A stretch of 53,596 bases of DNA from contig NZ_AFXZ01000065.1 in the NCBI RefSeq assembly GCF_000224335.1, forward strand, positions 1-53,596, in the 5' to 3' direction. The notes under the pieces were generated by a model that saw nothing but the letters and a program-made list of their open reading frames with translations, was not told the origin of the DNA and searched no databases. Source of the DNA: Bizionia argentinensis JUB59. GTDB lineage: Bacteria > Bacteroidota > Bacteroidia > Flavobacteriales > Flavobacteriaceae. Below, one piece after another: positions 25,593 to 34,977 of the stretch (position 1 is its first letter; each line of letters starts with the position of its first letter). The position numbers were made by a program, and so were the translations under genes.

Positions 25593-26279
25593 TTAACGGT
25601 CTTCGCGTTTCAATACAAATCCCATTCCTGATTTTGTATGAATAAGTTTGTTGTCAAACTCTTTATCAATCTTTTTTCGTAAATAGTTTATATAGACATC
25701 AATAAAGTTCGTTCCGGTGTCAAAGTGTGTGTCCCAAACTTTTTCAGCAATTTCAATCCGCGATAACACACGCTCCTTATTTTGAAGCAAATATTCCAAA
25801 AGTTTAAATTCTTTAGGAGTTAGGCTGATGTCCTGATTGTTGCGTTTTACCATTTTGCTGTGTAAGTTCATTTCCAAATCAGCGTAATTGAGAATAAAAC
25901 TCGAATTGTTATTACTGTCAGAACGTCGATTTAGTAAAGCTCTAATACGTGCTAAAAGTTCGCGCATTTCAAAGGGTTTTACCAAATAGTCATCGGCACC
26001 AGCATCAAAACCTTCAACTTTATCATCGGTGGTGCCGAGTGCTGTTAGCATAATTATTTGCATATTAGGCTTGGCTTGTCTGATTAATTTACACAAATCA
26101 ATTCCATCCATTTTTGGTAAAATGATATCGGTTATGATGAGGTCATACTCATTTTGTAAGGCCAGTTTTTTCCCAGAAACACCATCATAAGCTAACGTTG
26201 CTGTAAATCCATGCTCTGTCAGACCTCTTTGTAAAAGTTCAGCAACGCGCAAATCATCCTCTATAATTAAAATCGTCAT
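25593..26279 (-). CDS. OmpR/PhoB-family response regulator
   Basis: The 228-residue protein has an N-terminal receiver (ILIIEDDLRVAELLQRGL; phospho-Asp in LIITDIILPKMDG near 51; KPFEMRELLARI near 102) and a winged-helix DNA-binding domain (ISLTPKEFKLLEYLL, VLSRIEIAEKVWD, GTNFIDVYINYLRKKID, IHTKSGMGFVLK). It controls transcription when phosphorylated. The kinase gene 30 bp downstream is broken, so phosphorylation must come from another kinase or a small phosphodonor if the regulator is still used. The receiver and DNA-binding residues look intact. A TAGATTTG box sits only 6-13 bp upstream of the ATG, so translation could be nearly leaderless. Confidence 0.95.
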   Translation of the reverse strand: MTILIIEDDLRVAELLQRGLTEHGFTATLAYDGVSGKKLALQNEYDLIITDIILPKMDGIDLCKLIRQAKPNMQIIMLTALGTTDDKVEGFDAGADDYLVKPFEMRELLARIRALLNRRSDSNNNSSFILNYADLEMNLHSKMVKRNNQDISLTPKEFKLLEYLLQNKERVLSRIEIAEKVWDTHFDTGTNFIDVYINYLRKKIDKEFDNKLIHTKSGMGFVLKREDR

Positions 26280-26453
26280 TGTTACAAATCTACAAATTCA
26301 TTTCAGCTTTCCATCTGGAAACAATATAATAGTTATTTCAATTCTTGCGACTTTCTATTAGTGAGTTTCTTCGAAATTTATATGTTATAAACCTTAAAAA
26401 ATAATACTGAATTATTCTTTATTTTTATAAAATATAATCGATAACTTTAAAAG

Positions 26454-26461
26454 TATATTTG
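26454..26461 (+). promoter_or_regulatory. -7 box of the TerC gene
   Basis: TATATTTG is a full match to TAnnTTTG, 23 bp before the ATG at 26484. I see no yybP-ykoY-like riboswitch in the 204-bp gap. Confidence 0.5.
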
Positions 26462-26483
26462 TAACAATTTATATAAAACTGCA

Positions 26484-27443
26484 ATGACTGTTTGGATACT
26501 ATTTATTATCGGAATTATTGTTTTTTTAGCTTTGGATTTGGGCGTTTTTAATAAAAACCCACATGTTATAAGTTCTAAAGAAGCTGGTGTTTGGACCTTG
26601 GTTTGGGTGTCGCTATCTTTTGCTTTTTCCGGTGTTGTTTACTGGTTATATAGCGGCGGTGTACATATTGATAATCCCGATGGATTATTGCCGCATGACG
26701 CCATGATTAAATACATTACAGGATATTTAATTGAACTATCATTAAGTATTGATAATATATTTGTTATTGCTATTATTTTTGCTGCTTTTAAAATTCCACC
26801 TATGTATCAGCATCGTGTGTTGTTTTGGGGAATTTTGGGTGCTGTTGTTTTTAGAGGACTCATGATTTTTTTAGGCGTTATGCTGATTAATAAATTTTCA
26901 TGGATGACATATATTTTTGGTGCTTTCTTAGTGTTTACAGCGCTTAAAATGTTGTTCAAGAAAGATGATCATCACTTTCATCCCAAGGATTCTTTTGTGT
27001 TTAGATGGCTTAAAAAAATTATGCCGGTTACAACAGAAATCGATAGTGAGCATTTCTTTGTAAAACGGAAACATATAACTGCAGCAACGCCTTTATTTGT
27101 CGCTTTAGTTGTTATTGAAGTTATGGATGTTGTATTTGCAATAGACAGCGTACCAGCTATTTTGTCTATTACCTCCGATCCATTTTTAGTATTTAGTTCT
27201 AATATTTTCGCCATTTTAGGCCTTCGTTCTATGTATTTCTTTTTAGCAAATATGCTGGAACGATTCAGTTATTTGGAATACAGTTTAATTGCTATTTTAT
27301 CTTTTGTGGGTATTAAAATGCTAATTGTACATTACTTTAAATTCCCAGAATGGATTTCATTAGGATTTATTGGTATGGCGCTTTTGGTAGGGATTTTGGT
27401 GTCTCTTGCCAAAACAGATAAGTCAGATAAACTTTCAGTATAA
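26484..27443 (+). CDS. TerC/Alx family integral membrane protein
   Basis: The 319-residue protein has about nine hydrophobic segments. The family signatures are clear: LSIDNIFVIAIIFAAF near residue 92 and VEVMDVVFAIDSVPAILSIT near 210, the two repeats whose Asp residues line a metal site. TerC/Alx proteins export Mn2+ or related metals and support folding of membrane or secreted proteins. A cytoplasmic loop between helices (KKDDHHFHPKDS, about 155) carries three His and may bind metal. The gene is single, with its own -7 box. Confidence 0.93.
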   Translation: MTVWILFIIGIIVFLALDLGVFNKNPHVISSKEAGVWTLVWVSLSFAFSGVVYWLYSGGVHIDNPDGLLPHDAMIKYITGYLIELSLSIDNIFVIAIIFAAFKIPPMYQHRVLFWGILGAVVFRGLMIFLGVMLINKFSWMTYIFGAFLVFTALKMLFKKDDHHFHPKDSFVFRWLKKIMPVTTEIDSEHFFVKRKHITAATPLFVALVVIEVMDVVFAIDSVPAILSITSDPFLVFSSNIFAILGLRSMYFFLANMLERFSYLEYSLIAILSFVGIKMLIVHYFKFPEWISLGFIGMALLVGILVSLAKTDKSDKLSV

Positions 27444-27577
27444 AATACTCTTCTGTTTTAAAAGTAAACATGGTTTAATAAAAACAGGAATTTTGAATGT
27501 ATTAATTCGCCATTTTTATTTTAGAAAGATAATACCCTAGTTTCTAAATCTCTTTTTATTTGTGAAGTAAGGTTTAT

Positions 27578-29815
27578 TTAGTTTTTGGTGTCATTTAATA
27601 TTTCGCCATAGCGCATCGTACCTTTCTCTAAACTTTCAGAAAGCGATTTCAACCAAATAAGTTGGTTGGATATTAAATAGGCCTCCTGTAAATGGTGAAG
27701 CGTTTTTTTACTTATTTTAGTATAGCCTTTTTGAATGTTTTCATCTCTGGTTAGCGATAGCTCATGATACGTTTTTAATAGTTTTTCTTGCGCATCTTCA
27801 ATGGCCTCTGGATCTGTGTTTTTAAGTGGCGTAATGCCTTCTAATAAATCGCAGGACATTTGTAGCGTATTCGATATTTTCAAAACTATAGCATCAAATT
27901 CTTTTGAAACTGGTGTCGTTTTATGATTAATAATAAAACTTCCAATAGCGGCAATTGCCGAAACCATGGTTTGGTTTAAAGTAACCAAATTGTAAATTAA
28001 TTGGAATTCTTTTTGTTTCGATTTCGGATCTTGGGTAAGACGTTGAAATGCTGCATTTAAATTACTTACAGCTAAAAACACTTCTTTTCTAGCGATTTTA
28101 TAAGTTAATTGATTTTCATTTTTATCATGATATAATTCCTGCGTTGCTAATAGATAATTTTTATTCTTCTTTAAAGCAGTAAGTAATACTTCTTTTAAAT
28201 TATTAGTTTCCCAACTTGGCCATATGGTATAATTAGCTACCACAGCAATAACGGCGCCAATAACGGTATCTATAACACGGTACTGAATAACTTGAAAAGC
28301 ATCAGGATGCATTAATGAATAAACAAAAATGATGTTGATGGTAATTAATGCTGCTCCCGATTTATAGTTCTGCTGAATTAAGGCAAAAGCCAGTGTTAGG
28401 GATATGATGGATAAAACACCATAAACAATAACGTTTTGCGTTATAAGCACAATGCCAATCGCAATAGCTGCTCCAATTAAAGTTCCTATAACACGATCTT
28501 TAGAGCGCTCTTTGGTTAAACCATAATTAGGTCTCATAATCACGATTATACTTAAAAGAATCCAATAAGTATTATGAATATCAAGAGCCGTACCCAAAGC
28601 AAATCCGAAAACCATGGCAACCGTAAAACGTAGCGAATGTCTAAATAAGGTAGAGTTGAAACTGAAATTTTGGATAATAACATTCAGGCGATATTCTTGT
28701 AATGTTAAAAACTGACTACCATCCTGGCGTTTTAAAGACACTTTTGAAGAATCGTAAACATTGGTCATCACACGTCTAATAGATCTAATCTCCTCGAGTA
28801 GTTGTTTTTGGTAGTCGTAAAGGTTTTTTAATACAAGTGCGCCTTCACGCGCTTTTGGAAGTTTTACATCTTCAACATAAGTTGAAATAGTTTCGTCCGC
28901 TTTCTTTAAGGCTTTTGTTAAGGCATTTTTATTGGGAAGCTTATCATTTTGAATTAATAATTCTGACAACGTAATCAGATGGTTTCCCATGACCTTATTA
29001 AGCTTTTTAGCAGCTTTTAAATATTGTTTGTTGTGGCCAAATAACTTGTCTACTTCATCATAATTAATGTGTTTGGCTTCAATGAGTTCAAATATATTGA
29101 CTGTAGAAATGAAAATAAGTAATTGTTTTTCATCATAATGAGAGCGTCCCGAGCGTTTTCTACCGGTAAAAAGCATTTCTCTTAAGGTTTCATGCTTTTC
29201 ATTAATCTGTGTTTGCAACAAAAATGCTTGCTGCATAAGTTCTTCGCGCTTTTTATTTTTCGTTAATAGTCTGGCGCGTAGTTTTAAATAATCACCAATA
29301 AGAAGTAACGTATCTGAAAGCAATTGATTTTTCTCTTTTTTCGGAGCTAATTTTTGAAATAAGAAAGAAACTAATAAGTACCAAAGTCCACCAACACCCA
29401 TAAAGCCAATATGCGTAAAGATTTCTAGAGCTGTTTCTTTTTCAATAGCAAAAGCAATTACCATGGATAGTAAGCCAGAGAAAGACACTAATGATGCTCT
29501 GAAACCATAAACAGAGAGCAGCGAGACTAAAAACGTTATGATGGCAATGGCAAGCAGTAGAAACGGAAAGTAGGGCTTTAAAAAGAAAATGATAGCTGTT
29601 ATAAGCATGGTTAAGACAATACTAATTAAAATAGCATTAACTTTTCGTTTTAAACTCCCTGGAATATCACTAGCTGCATTTAAAAAAGCGCCCATTATAA
29701 TGGGTGGTGCTAACGCTGTAAAGCCTAAAAGGTATAGGATAACTAAGGGCGTTAAAACTGCAAACGTAATTTTAAGCCCTTTATAAAAGTTGGAGCCTTT
29801 TAAAAATAGCTCCAT
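27578..29815 (-). CDS. FUSC/YccS-family membrane protein
   Basis: I start it at ATG 29815 (745 residues) because the upstream alternative is a TTG at 29857 that adds 14 residues before the natural MELFLKGSNFYKGLKITFAV start. It has two membrane bundles: about 15-170 and about 395-520 (FTVAMVFGFALGTALD, RSKDRVIGTLIGAAIAIGI, YRVIDTVIGAVIAVV). A coiled, charged cytosolic region lies between them and another at the C-terminus. This is the YccS/FUSC layout, thought to export aromatic or other organic acids. The RSKDRxxGTxIG signature is present. Monocistronic, divergent from copA. Confidence 0.87.
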   Translation of the reverse strand: MELFLKGSNFYKGLKITFAVLTPLVILYLLGFTALAPPIIMGAFLNAASDIPGSLKRKVNAILISIVLTMLITAIIFFLKPYFPFLLLAIAIITFLVSLLSVYGFRASLVSFSGLLSMVIAFAIEKETALEIFTHIGFMGVGGLWYLLVSFLFQKLAPKKEKNQLLSDTLLLIGDYLKLRARLLTKNKKREELMQQAFLLQTQINEKHETLREMLFTGRKRSGRSHYDEKQLLIFISTVNIFELIEAKHINYDEVDKLFGHNKQYLKAAKKLNKVMGNHLITLSELLIQNDKLPNKNALTKALKKADETISTYVEDVKLPKAREGALVLKNLYDYQKQLLEEIRSIRRVMTNVYDSSKVSLKRQDGSQFLTLQEYRLNVIIQNFSFNSTLFRHSLRFTVAMVFGFALGTALDIHNTYWILLSIIVIMRPNYGLTKERSKDRVIGTLIGAAIAIGIVLITQNVIVYGVLSIISLTLAFALIQQNYKSGAALITINIIFVYSLMHPDAFQVIQYRVIDTVIGAVIAVVANYTIWPSWETNNLKEVLLTALKKNKNYLLATQELYHDKNENQLTYKIARKEVFLAVSNLNAAFQRLTQDPKSKQKEFQLIYNLVTLNQTMVSAIAAIGSFIINHKTTPVSKEFDAIVLKISNTLQMSCDLLEGITPLKNTDPEAIEDAQEKLLKTYHELSLTRDENIQKGYTKISKKTLHHLQEAYLISNQLIWLKSLSESLEKGTMRYGEILNDTKN

Positions 29816-30121
29816 ATTTTTCAGGTGTTTTTTCAAAATATGGTATCTAATAGGCAAAGATACTTTAATTCATGGATAGACCTTTTTAGAACGGTAAAAT
29901 TAAATTTAAACTTATATATATTTCGAGAAACTATGTTTCGCAGCTTCTTTTGTGTTTAAAAAGAGTGTAAACTATCAATTCTTCTCGTATTCATTTAGTT
30001 GCTTAAACTTTTATAGTTGACATACATTTTTATACCTTTATTCTAAATTTATTTTCCTATATTATAACATTGGGTTGCAATCTAGAACCTACTATTAATA
30101 GCAATTTAGTAACAAAATATA
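29816..30121. other. 306-bp divergent promoter region of FUSC gene and copA
   Basis: It is AT-rich with no ORF or hairpin of note. TTGACA at about 30016 followed by TATACC 15 bp on, and TTGGGTTGC near 30070, are only weak signals. No copper operator palindrome was recognised. Confidence 0.4.
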
Positions 30122-32623
30122 ATGAAACATACTTATCATGTACATGGCATGACTTGCGGCGGATGTCGCGCTCATGTTGAAGACATACTTTCAAAAGTTG
30201 AAGACGTAACCACTGCTGATGTTAATTTGGAAAACGAAGAAGCCACAATTGAAATGGTATCCCATATTCCAATCGAAAAATTTCAAGCAGCGTTAAAAAA
30301 TGATGGCGGCTCATACAGTATTTATAAACTCGGAGAAAAACCGGATCCTTCCGCACTAAAAAAAGAAAATAAACCAAAAGGTCAAGGCACAGGAACATTT
30401 TATTGCCCGATGCATTGTGAAGGTGATAAAACCTATAGCAAACCAGGCGACTGTCCTGTTTGTGGTATGGATTTGGTGGAAGAGCAAAACTTATCAGCTC
30501 AAGCAGCTGATCAATGGACTTGTCCAATGCACCCCGAAATTGTTGAGAATGAAGCAGGCGCTTGTTCAATTTGTGGGATGGATTTGGTGCCTATGGAACC
30601 CGATTTATCAGCAGAAGAGAAAACCTATAAAAAGCTTCTCAAGAAATTTTGGATTGCTGTAGGCTTTACGCTGCCTATATTTATAATCGCGATGAGCGAA
30701 ATGATTCCAAATAACCCATTATATCAGGTTTTGGAACAAAAATATTGGAATTGGATTCAGTTTATACTTTCCATTCCAGTCGTGTTTTATGCCACTTGGA
30801 TGTTTTTTGAGCGTGCGTTTAAAAGTATCAAAACCTGGAATCTTAATATGTTTACATTAGTCGGTATCGGATCCGGTGTGGCGTGGTTATTTAGTCTTTT
30901 TGGACTGTTTTTTCCAGATTTTTTTCCTGCTCAATTTAAAACTGATTCGGGTGCTGTACATGTATATTTTGAAGCAGCAACTGTAATTCTGACATTAGTG
31001 TTAATGGGACAAGTTCTGGAAGCACGAGCACATGGTAAAACCAATTCAGCTATTAAAGAGTTATTAAAATTGGCTCCAAACAAGGCTATAAAAGTAGTGG
31101 ATGGTGAAGAAGTTGAGGTTAGTATTGATAAAATTGAAGTTAATGATATCCTAAAAGTAAAACCTGGTGATAAAATTCCTGTAGATGGTTCTTTAACTGA
31201 AGGCGAAAGTACAATTGATGAATCTATGATTTCAGGAGAACCAATTCCTGTTAGTAAAGCGGTAGGTGATACTGTAAGCAGCGGAACCATAAATGGGAAT
31301 CAATCTTTTTTAATGAAAGCTGAAAAGGTGGGGAGCGACACCTTATTATCACAAATTATACAAATGGTTAATGACGCTAGTCGAAGTCGCGCGCCAATTC
31401 AGAAATTAGCCGATACTGTATCTGGTTATTTTGTGCCGATTGTGGTAATTATAGCGGTTATAACCTTTGTTGTTTGGTCTATGTGGGGACCAGACCCAGC
31501 TTATGTGTATGCTTTGGTTAATGCCATTGCAGTACTAATTATTGCATGTCCTTGCGCATTAGGATTAGCAACGCCTATGTCCATTATGGTTGGTGTTGGT
31601 CGTGGTGCTCAAAATGGTGTATTGATTAAAAATGCAGAAGCACTCGAGAAAATGGATAAAGTAGATGTTTTAATTATTGATAAAACAGGAACCATAACCG
31701 AAGGAAAACCTACAGTAGAAAAAGTTGGAAGTTTTAGTACTGATTATAGTGATGAAAAAATTCTACAATATATTTCATCTATAAATAAAAACAGTGAACA
31801 TCCGTTAGCAGAAGCTACTGTTCAATACGGTAAAGAGCAGAATACAGAAATTATAAAAGCGGAGGACTTTAATGCGGTTACAGGAAAAGGTGTCGAAGCT
31901 AAAATTGAAAATAAAAAAGTCGCTTTAGGAAACCCTAAAATGATGGAACATGCTGGAGCTGAAATAACTTCAGAAATGCATGACGAAGCACAAACATTTC
32001 AGAAACAAGGTAAAACAGTTTCATTTTTATCTATAGACAATATCGTTGTTGGTTATGTGGTAATTGGCGATAAAATAAAACCAACAAGTGCCAAAGCAAT
32101 TAAGGAACTTCAAGACAAAGGTATTGATGTGATTATGCTAACTGGCGATAATTATGATACAGCGCAAGCAGTTGCAACCGAACTTAATTTAGCCGATTTT
32201 AAAGCTAGTATGTTGCCGGAAGACAAGTTGAAAGAAGTGGAAACGTTACAAAATAATGGTAGAATAGTCGCAATGGCGGGAGATGGTATTAACGATGCGC
32301 CAGCTTTAGCGAAAAGTGATGTAGGAATTGCCATGGGAACAGGAACCGATGTGGCTATTGAAAGCGCCATGATTACCTTGGTTAAAGGCGACTTGCAAGG
32401 CATTGTAAAAGCGCGACATTTAAGTGATGCGGTTATGAAAAACATTAAACAGAATCTGTTTTTTGCATTGATTTATAATACGTTAGGCGTTCCAATTGCA
32501 GCAGGTGTGCTATTTCCAATCTTCGGATTGTTATTGTCGCCTATGATTGCGGCTTTAGCTATGAGTTTTAGTTCGGTTTCCGTTATTGCAAATGCTCTAC
32601 GATTACGCACGGTGAAACTGTAA
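30122..32623 (+). CDS. copA: Copper-translocating P1B-type ATPase
   Basis: The 833-residue pump exports Cu+ from the cytosol. In order: an HMA domain with HGMTCGGC (8-15), two heavy-metal-binding HMBD domains with YCPMHCEGDK...CPVCGMDLV (about 98-127) and TCPMHPEIVE...CSICGMDLV (about 138-165), then membrane helices. Key residues are CPCALGLATP in helix 6, the actuator SGEPIPV, DKTGT phosphorylation site, HPLAEA for ATP binding and GDGINDAPALAKSDVG. The presence of two tandem HMBD domains is a minor elaboration. It stands alone with no CopZ or CueR-type gene nearby. Confidence 0.96.
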   Translation: MKHTYHVHGMTCGGCRAHVEDILSKVEDVTTADVNLENEEATIEMVSHIPIEKFQAALKNDGGSYSIYKLGEKPDPSALKKENKPKGQGTGTFYCPMHCEGDKTYSKPGDCPVCGMDLVEEQNLSAQAADQWTCPMHPEIVENEAGACSICGMDLVPMEPDLSAEEKTYKKLLKKFWIAVGFTLPIFIIAMSEMIPNNPLYQVLEQKYWNWIQFILSIPVVFYATWMFFERAFKSIKTWNLNMFTLVGIGSGVAWLFSLFGLFFPDFFPAQFKTDSGAVHVYFEAATVILTLVLMGQVLEARAHGKTNSAIKELLKLAPNKAIKVVDGEEVEVSIDKIEVNDILKVKPGDKIPVDGSLTEGESTIDESMISGEPIPVSKAVGDTVSSGTINGNQSFLMKAEKVGSDTLLSQIIQMVNDASRSRAPIQKLADTVSGYFVPIVVIIAVITFVVWSMWGPDPAYVYALVNAIAVLIIACPCALGLATPMSIMVGVGRGAQNGVLIKNAEALEKMDKVDVLIIDKTGTITEGKPTVEKVGSFSTDYSDEKILQYISSINKNSEHPLAEATVQYGKEQNTEIIKAEDFNAVTGKGVEAKIENKKVALGNPKMMEHAGAEITSEMHDEAQTFQKQGKTVSFLSIDNIVVGYVVIGDKIKPTSAKAIKELQDKGIDVIMLTGDNYDTAQAVATELNLADFKASMLPEDKLKEVETLQNNGRIVAMAGDGINDAPALAKSDVGIAMGTGTDVAIESAMITLVKGDLQGIVKARHLSDAVMKNIKQNLFFALIYNTLGVPIAAGVLFPIFGLLLSPMIAALAMSFSSVSVIANALRLRTVKL

Positions 32624-32752
32624 TTTTATTGGAAGTGATTTTAAGGATATAGAAATATTTTTAAATTCGTAAGTATTAATTGAAGGTTTTTATTTGTAAC
32701 AAATTCGCCAAATAGGCGTCTTATGAATACATCAATTAAAATATTTTAAATA

Positions 32753-33097
32753 ATGATAATGAGAGAAGATAAACAACTATTGGTTTTAACACATTTAAGT
32801 CAATTATTAACTTATGTAACCGGTTTTGGTGGATTAGTTGTACCACTTATTATTTGGGTGATGCAAAAAGATAAAGTCATAACAATGGATGAAGAAGGTA
32901 AGAAAATAATCAACTTTCAAATTAGCATATTTATTTATGCTATTTTAAGTATTCCAGCTATTTTATTAATTGGTTTAGGAGTTCTTATGCTCATAGTGAT
33001 TGGTATTATAGCTTTAGTTTTTCCTATTATGAATGCTATTAAAGCGAGTAATGGTGAAGCGACTAATTATCCGCTGTCGATTACGTTTTTGAAGTAA
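32753..33097 (+). CDS. DUF4870 membrane protein
   Basis: The 114-residue protein starts MIMRED (a second ATG two codons in). It has two to three hydrophobic segments: 18-36 (LLTYVTGFGGLVVPLIIWV), 57-79 (FQISIFIYAILSIPAILLIG) and 80-97. The signature L-x-H-L-S-Q-L-L-T, then PLIIWVMQKDK, a polar MDEEGKKIINFQIS loop and a terminal PIMNAIKASNGE-Y-P is that of DUF4870 proteins. Its role is unknown; it is often an orphan like this one. A strong terminator follows. Confidence 0.9.
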   Translation: MIMREDKQLLVLTHLSQLLTYVTGFGGLVVPLIIWVMQKDKVITMDEEGKKIINFQISIFIYAILSIPAILLIGLGVLMLIVIGIIALVFPIMNAIKASNGEATNYPLSITFLK

Positions 33098-33130
33098 ACA
33101 ACATGAAAGCCGATCTGTATTTTCAATATA

Positions 33131-33165
33131 AAAAAACGCTCATCCAATAAAGGTGAGCGTTTTTT
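33131..33165. terminator. Bidirectional terminator between the DUF4870 gene and dnaN
   Basis: AAAAAACGCTCA and TGAGCGTTTTTT form a perfect 12-bp stem with an 11-base loop. It serves both convergent genes, ending about 35 bp from the dnaN stop. Confidence 0.88.
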
Positions 33166-33199
33166 AGTATAAGAGATTCCTTCTTCCGAAGGAATTATT

Positions 33200-34318
33200 T
33201 TAACTATTTAGCATTACAGGCATAACCAACATAGTTACGTGTTCGCCTTCATCCAATCCATCAACAGGCGTTAAAATACCTGCACGGTTTGGTAAGCTCA
33301 TTTCTAGTTGCACGTCATCACTTGTTAGATTGTTTAACATTTCCGTTAAGAAACGCGAGTTAAAACCAATTTGCATATCATCACCTTGGTAATCACATGT
33401 TAAACGTTCTTCTGCTTTGTTTGAGTAATCAATATCTTCAGCAGAAATATTTAATTCAGCACCAGCAATCTTTAAACGAATTTGGTGTGTTGTTTTATTT
33501 GAGAAAATACTCACACGACGAACCGAGTTTAAAAACTGATTACGGTTAATAACTAATTTATTTGGATTCTCTTTAGGAATTACGGCTTCGTAATTCGGAT
33601 ATTTCCCATCAATTAAACGACAAATAAGCTCTACATTTTCAAAAGTGAATTTTGCGTTAGAGTCGTTGTATTCAATCTTAACATCATCATCACTAGACGC
33701 CAAAATACCTTTCAATAAGTTTAAAGGTTTTTTAGGCATAATAAACTCTGTTACTTCAGATGCTTGTACATCAGCTCGAGAATATTTAACAAGTTTATGA
33801 GCGTCGGTTGCTACAAAAGTTAAACCTTCCGTAGAGAACTGAAAAAACACACCACTCATTACAGGACGTAAATCATCATTACCAGCAGCGAAAATAGTTT
33901 TGTTAATAGCGGTTGCTAAAATATCACCATTTAAAGTCGTTGCCGATGCGTCTTCCAAGGTTACTGGTTTTGGGAATTCAGCACCATCAGCATATGCTAA
34001 AGCATATTTACCGTGATTAGAGCTGATTTCAATGGTGTTATTTTCTTCAACAACAAAAGTCAAAGGTTGCTCTGGGAACGTCTTTAAAGTATCTAATAAC
34101 AGTCTTGCAGGAACTGCAACGCTACCATTATTGTCACTTTCCACTTGAAGTTTAGAAGACATCGTTGTTTCTAAATCGCTAGCAGATATAATAAGTTCAG
34201 TTTCGTTTAATTCAAATAAGAAGTTATCTAAAATAGGTAAGGTGTTCGAACTGTTTATAACACCACCAAGAACTTGTAATTGCTTCAGTAAATAGGTACT
34301 TGATACTATAAATTTCAT
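33200..34318 (-). CDS. dnaN: DNA polymerase III beta sliding clamp
   Basis: The 372-residue protein is the usual size. It starts MKFIVSSTYLLKQLQVLGGV and has the three-domain layout, with landmarks ALAYADGAEFP, SGVFFQFSTEGLTFVATDAHKL (about 165-185), ICRLIDGKYPNYEAVIPKEN (about 230) and the C-terminal MLVMPVMLNS that ends on the canonical M-P-[VM]-x-L. It forms the dimeric clamp that tethers DNA polymerase. The gene is not beside dnaA here but near gldFG, as seen in several Flavobacteriaceae. A -7 box TATATTTG lies about 42 bp upstream. Confidence 0.97.
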   Translation of the reverse strand: MKFIVSSTYLLKQLQVLGGVINSSNTLPILDNFLFELNETELIISASDLETTMSSKLQVESDNNGSVAVPARLLLDTLKTFPEQPLTFVVEENNTIEISSNHGKYALAYADGAEFPKPVTLEDASATTLNGDILATAINKTIFAAGNDDLRPVMSGVFFQFSTEGLTFVATDAHKLVKYSRADVQASEVTEFIMPKKPLNLLKGILASSDDDVKIEYNDSNAKFTFENVELICRLIDGKYPNYEAVIPKENPNKLVINRNQFLNSVRRVSIFSNKTTHQIRLKIAGAELNISAEDIDYSNKAEERLTCDYQGDDMQIGFNSRFLTEMLNNLTSDDVQLEMSLPNRAGILTPVDGLDEGEHVTMLVMPVMLNS

Positions 34319-34359
34319 CTATGTAAAATGCGTTTGTGCGTTCGTAAAAGTTAATCATA

Positions 34360-34367
34360 CAAATATA
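34360..34367 (-). promoter_or_regulatory. -7 box of dnaN
   Basis: The minus strand reads TATATTTG, a full TAnnTTTG match. It is 42 bp upstream of the ATG at 34318. Confidence 0.5.
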
Positions 34368-34448
34368 TCCTAATCCGATTAATATAGGAAACAAACTTAT
34401 TAACAAATCATTCCATTGAAAAAGGGAATATCATTAATAAATTAAGGC

Positions 34449-34632
34449 GCTCTTTAGCGTATTTCCGCTTCCTAAAGAAGTTAAACAAAAACCAGAAATC
34501 ACCTAGAACACTACTGGTAGAACGATATTTATTACCTGTTATTTCGTTTATTCTGTAAGTGCTTTTTTTTAGTCTAAAAAAGCTATATAAATATCTTTGG
34601 ATCGAATGTTTATAAGTCTATTATCGTCTAAT
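34449..34632 (-). pseudogene. Decayed tandem copy of the gldFG 3' end (copy 3)
   Basis: This segment aligns with 34985-35163 inside gldFG. The frame still reads LDDNRLINIRSKDIYIAFLD before a stop, against LLDDNGLLNIRSKDISIAFLD in the real gene. It has further substitutions and indels. It lies between gldFG and dnaN. Confidence 0.75.
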
Positions 34633-34760
34633 CGCTAAATTCCTGCTAAAGTAGAAGTCCACTAATCAAAATGAACAAGATATTTAATTCGATCAAACTA
34701 CTTCAAAAAAACACCAGGGAGCTCTGATCTATTGATGAAGAATGGCATTTAAGTTAACAG

Positions 34761-34850
34761 CGTTTATTTTGCGTATTTGCGCTTCCTGAAAAAGTTAAAT
34801 AAAAACCCAAAAACTGCTAAAAAGAATAATGGTAAGACAATATTGATCAA
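34761..34850 (-). pseudogene. Tandem copy of the gldFG 3' end (copy 2)
   Basis: Bases 34761-34850 match 34975-35064 almost base for base, with a 214-bp offset. It covers the last ~30 codons of gldFG. The intergenic bits that follow each copy also match (34634-34760 versus 34852-34973). Confidence 0.8.
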
Positions 34851-34861
34851 CTGCTATCTAA

Positions 34862-34881
34862 ATTCCTGCGAAAGCAGGAAT
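34862..34881. repeat. REP-like hairpin with GAAA loop
   Basis: ATTCCTGC and GCAGGAAT are perfect 8-bp arms with a GAAA tetraloop. A worn copy (ATTCCTGC-TAAA-GTAGAAGT) lies at 34639-34658 in the second duplicated unit. Similar hairpins are common between genes in this family of bacteria, from general knowledge. Confidence 0.6.
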
Positions 34882-34977
34882 CTCCTAAATAAAATGATTA
34901 AGATATTTAATTCAATCAAAAATCATCAGGGAATCCCGATCTGTTTGTAATGAATCGCATTCAAGTTAAAACAGCGT

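Noticed and set aside
26280-26483. Possible yybP-ykoY (Mn) riboswitch before the TerC gene
   Set aside because: No conserved stems or purine-rich loops were seen, and the -7 box lies only 23 bp before the ATG, leaving no room for a leader RNA.
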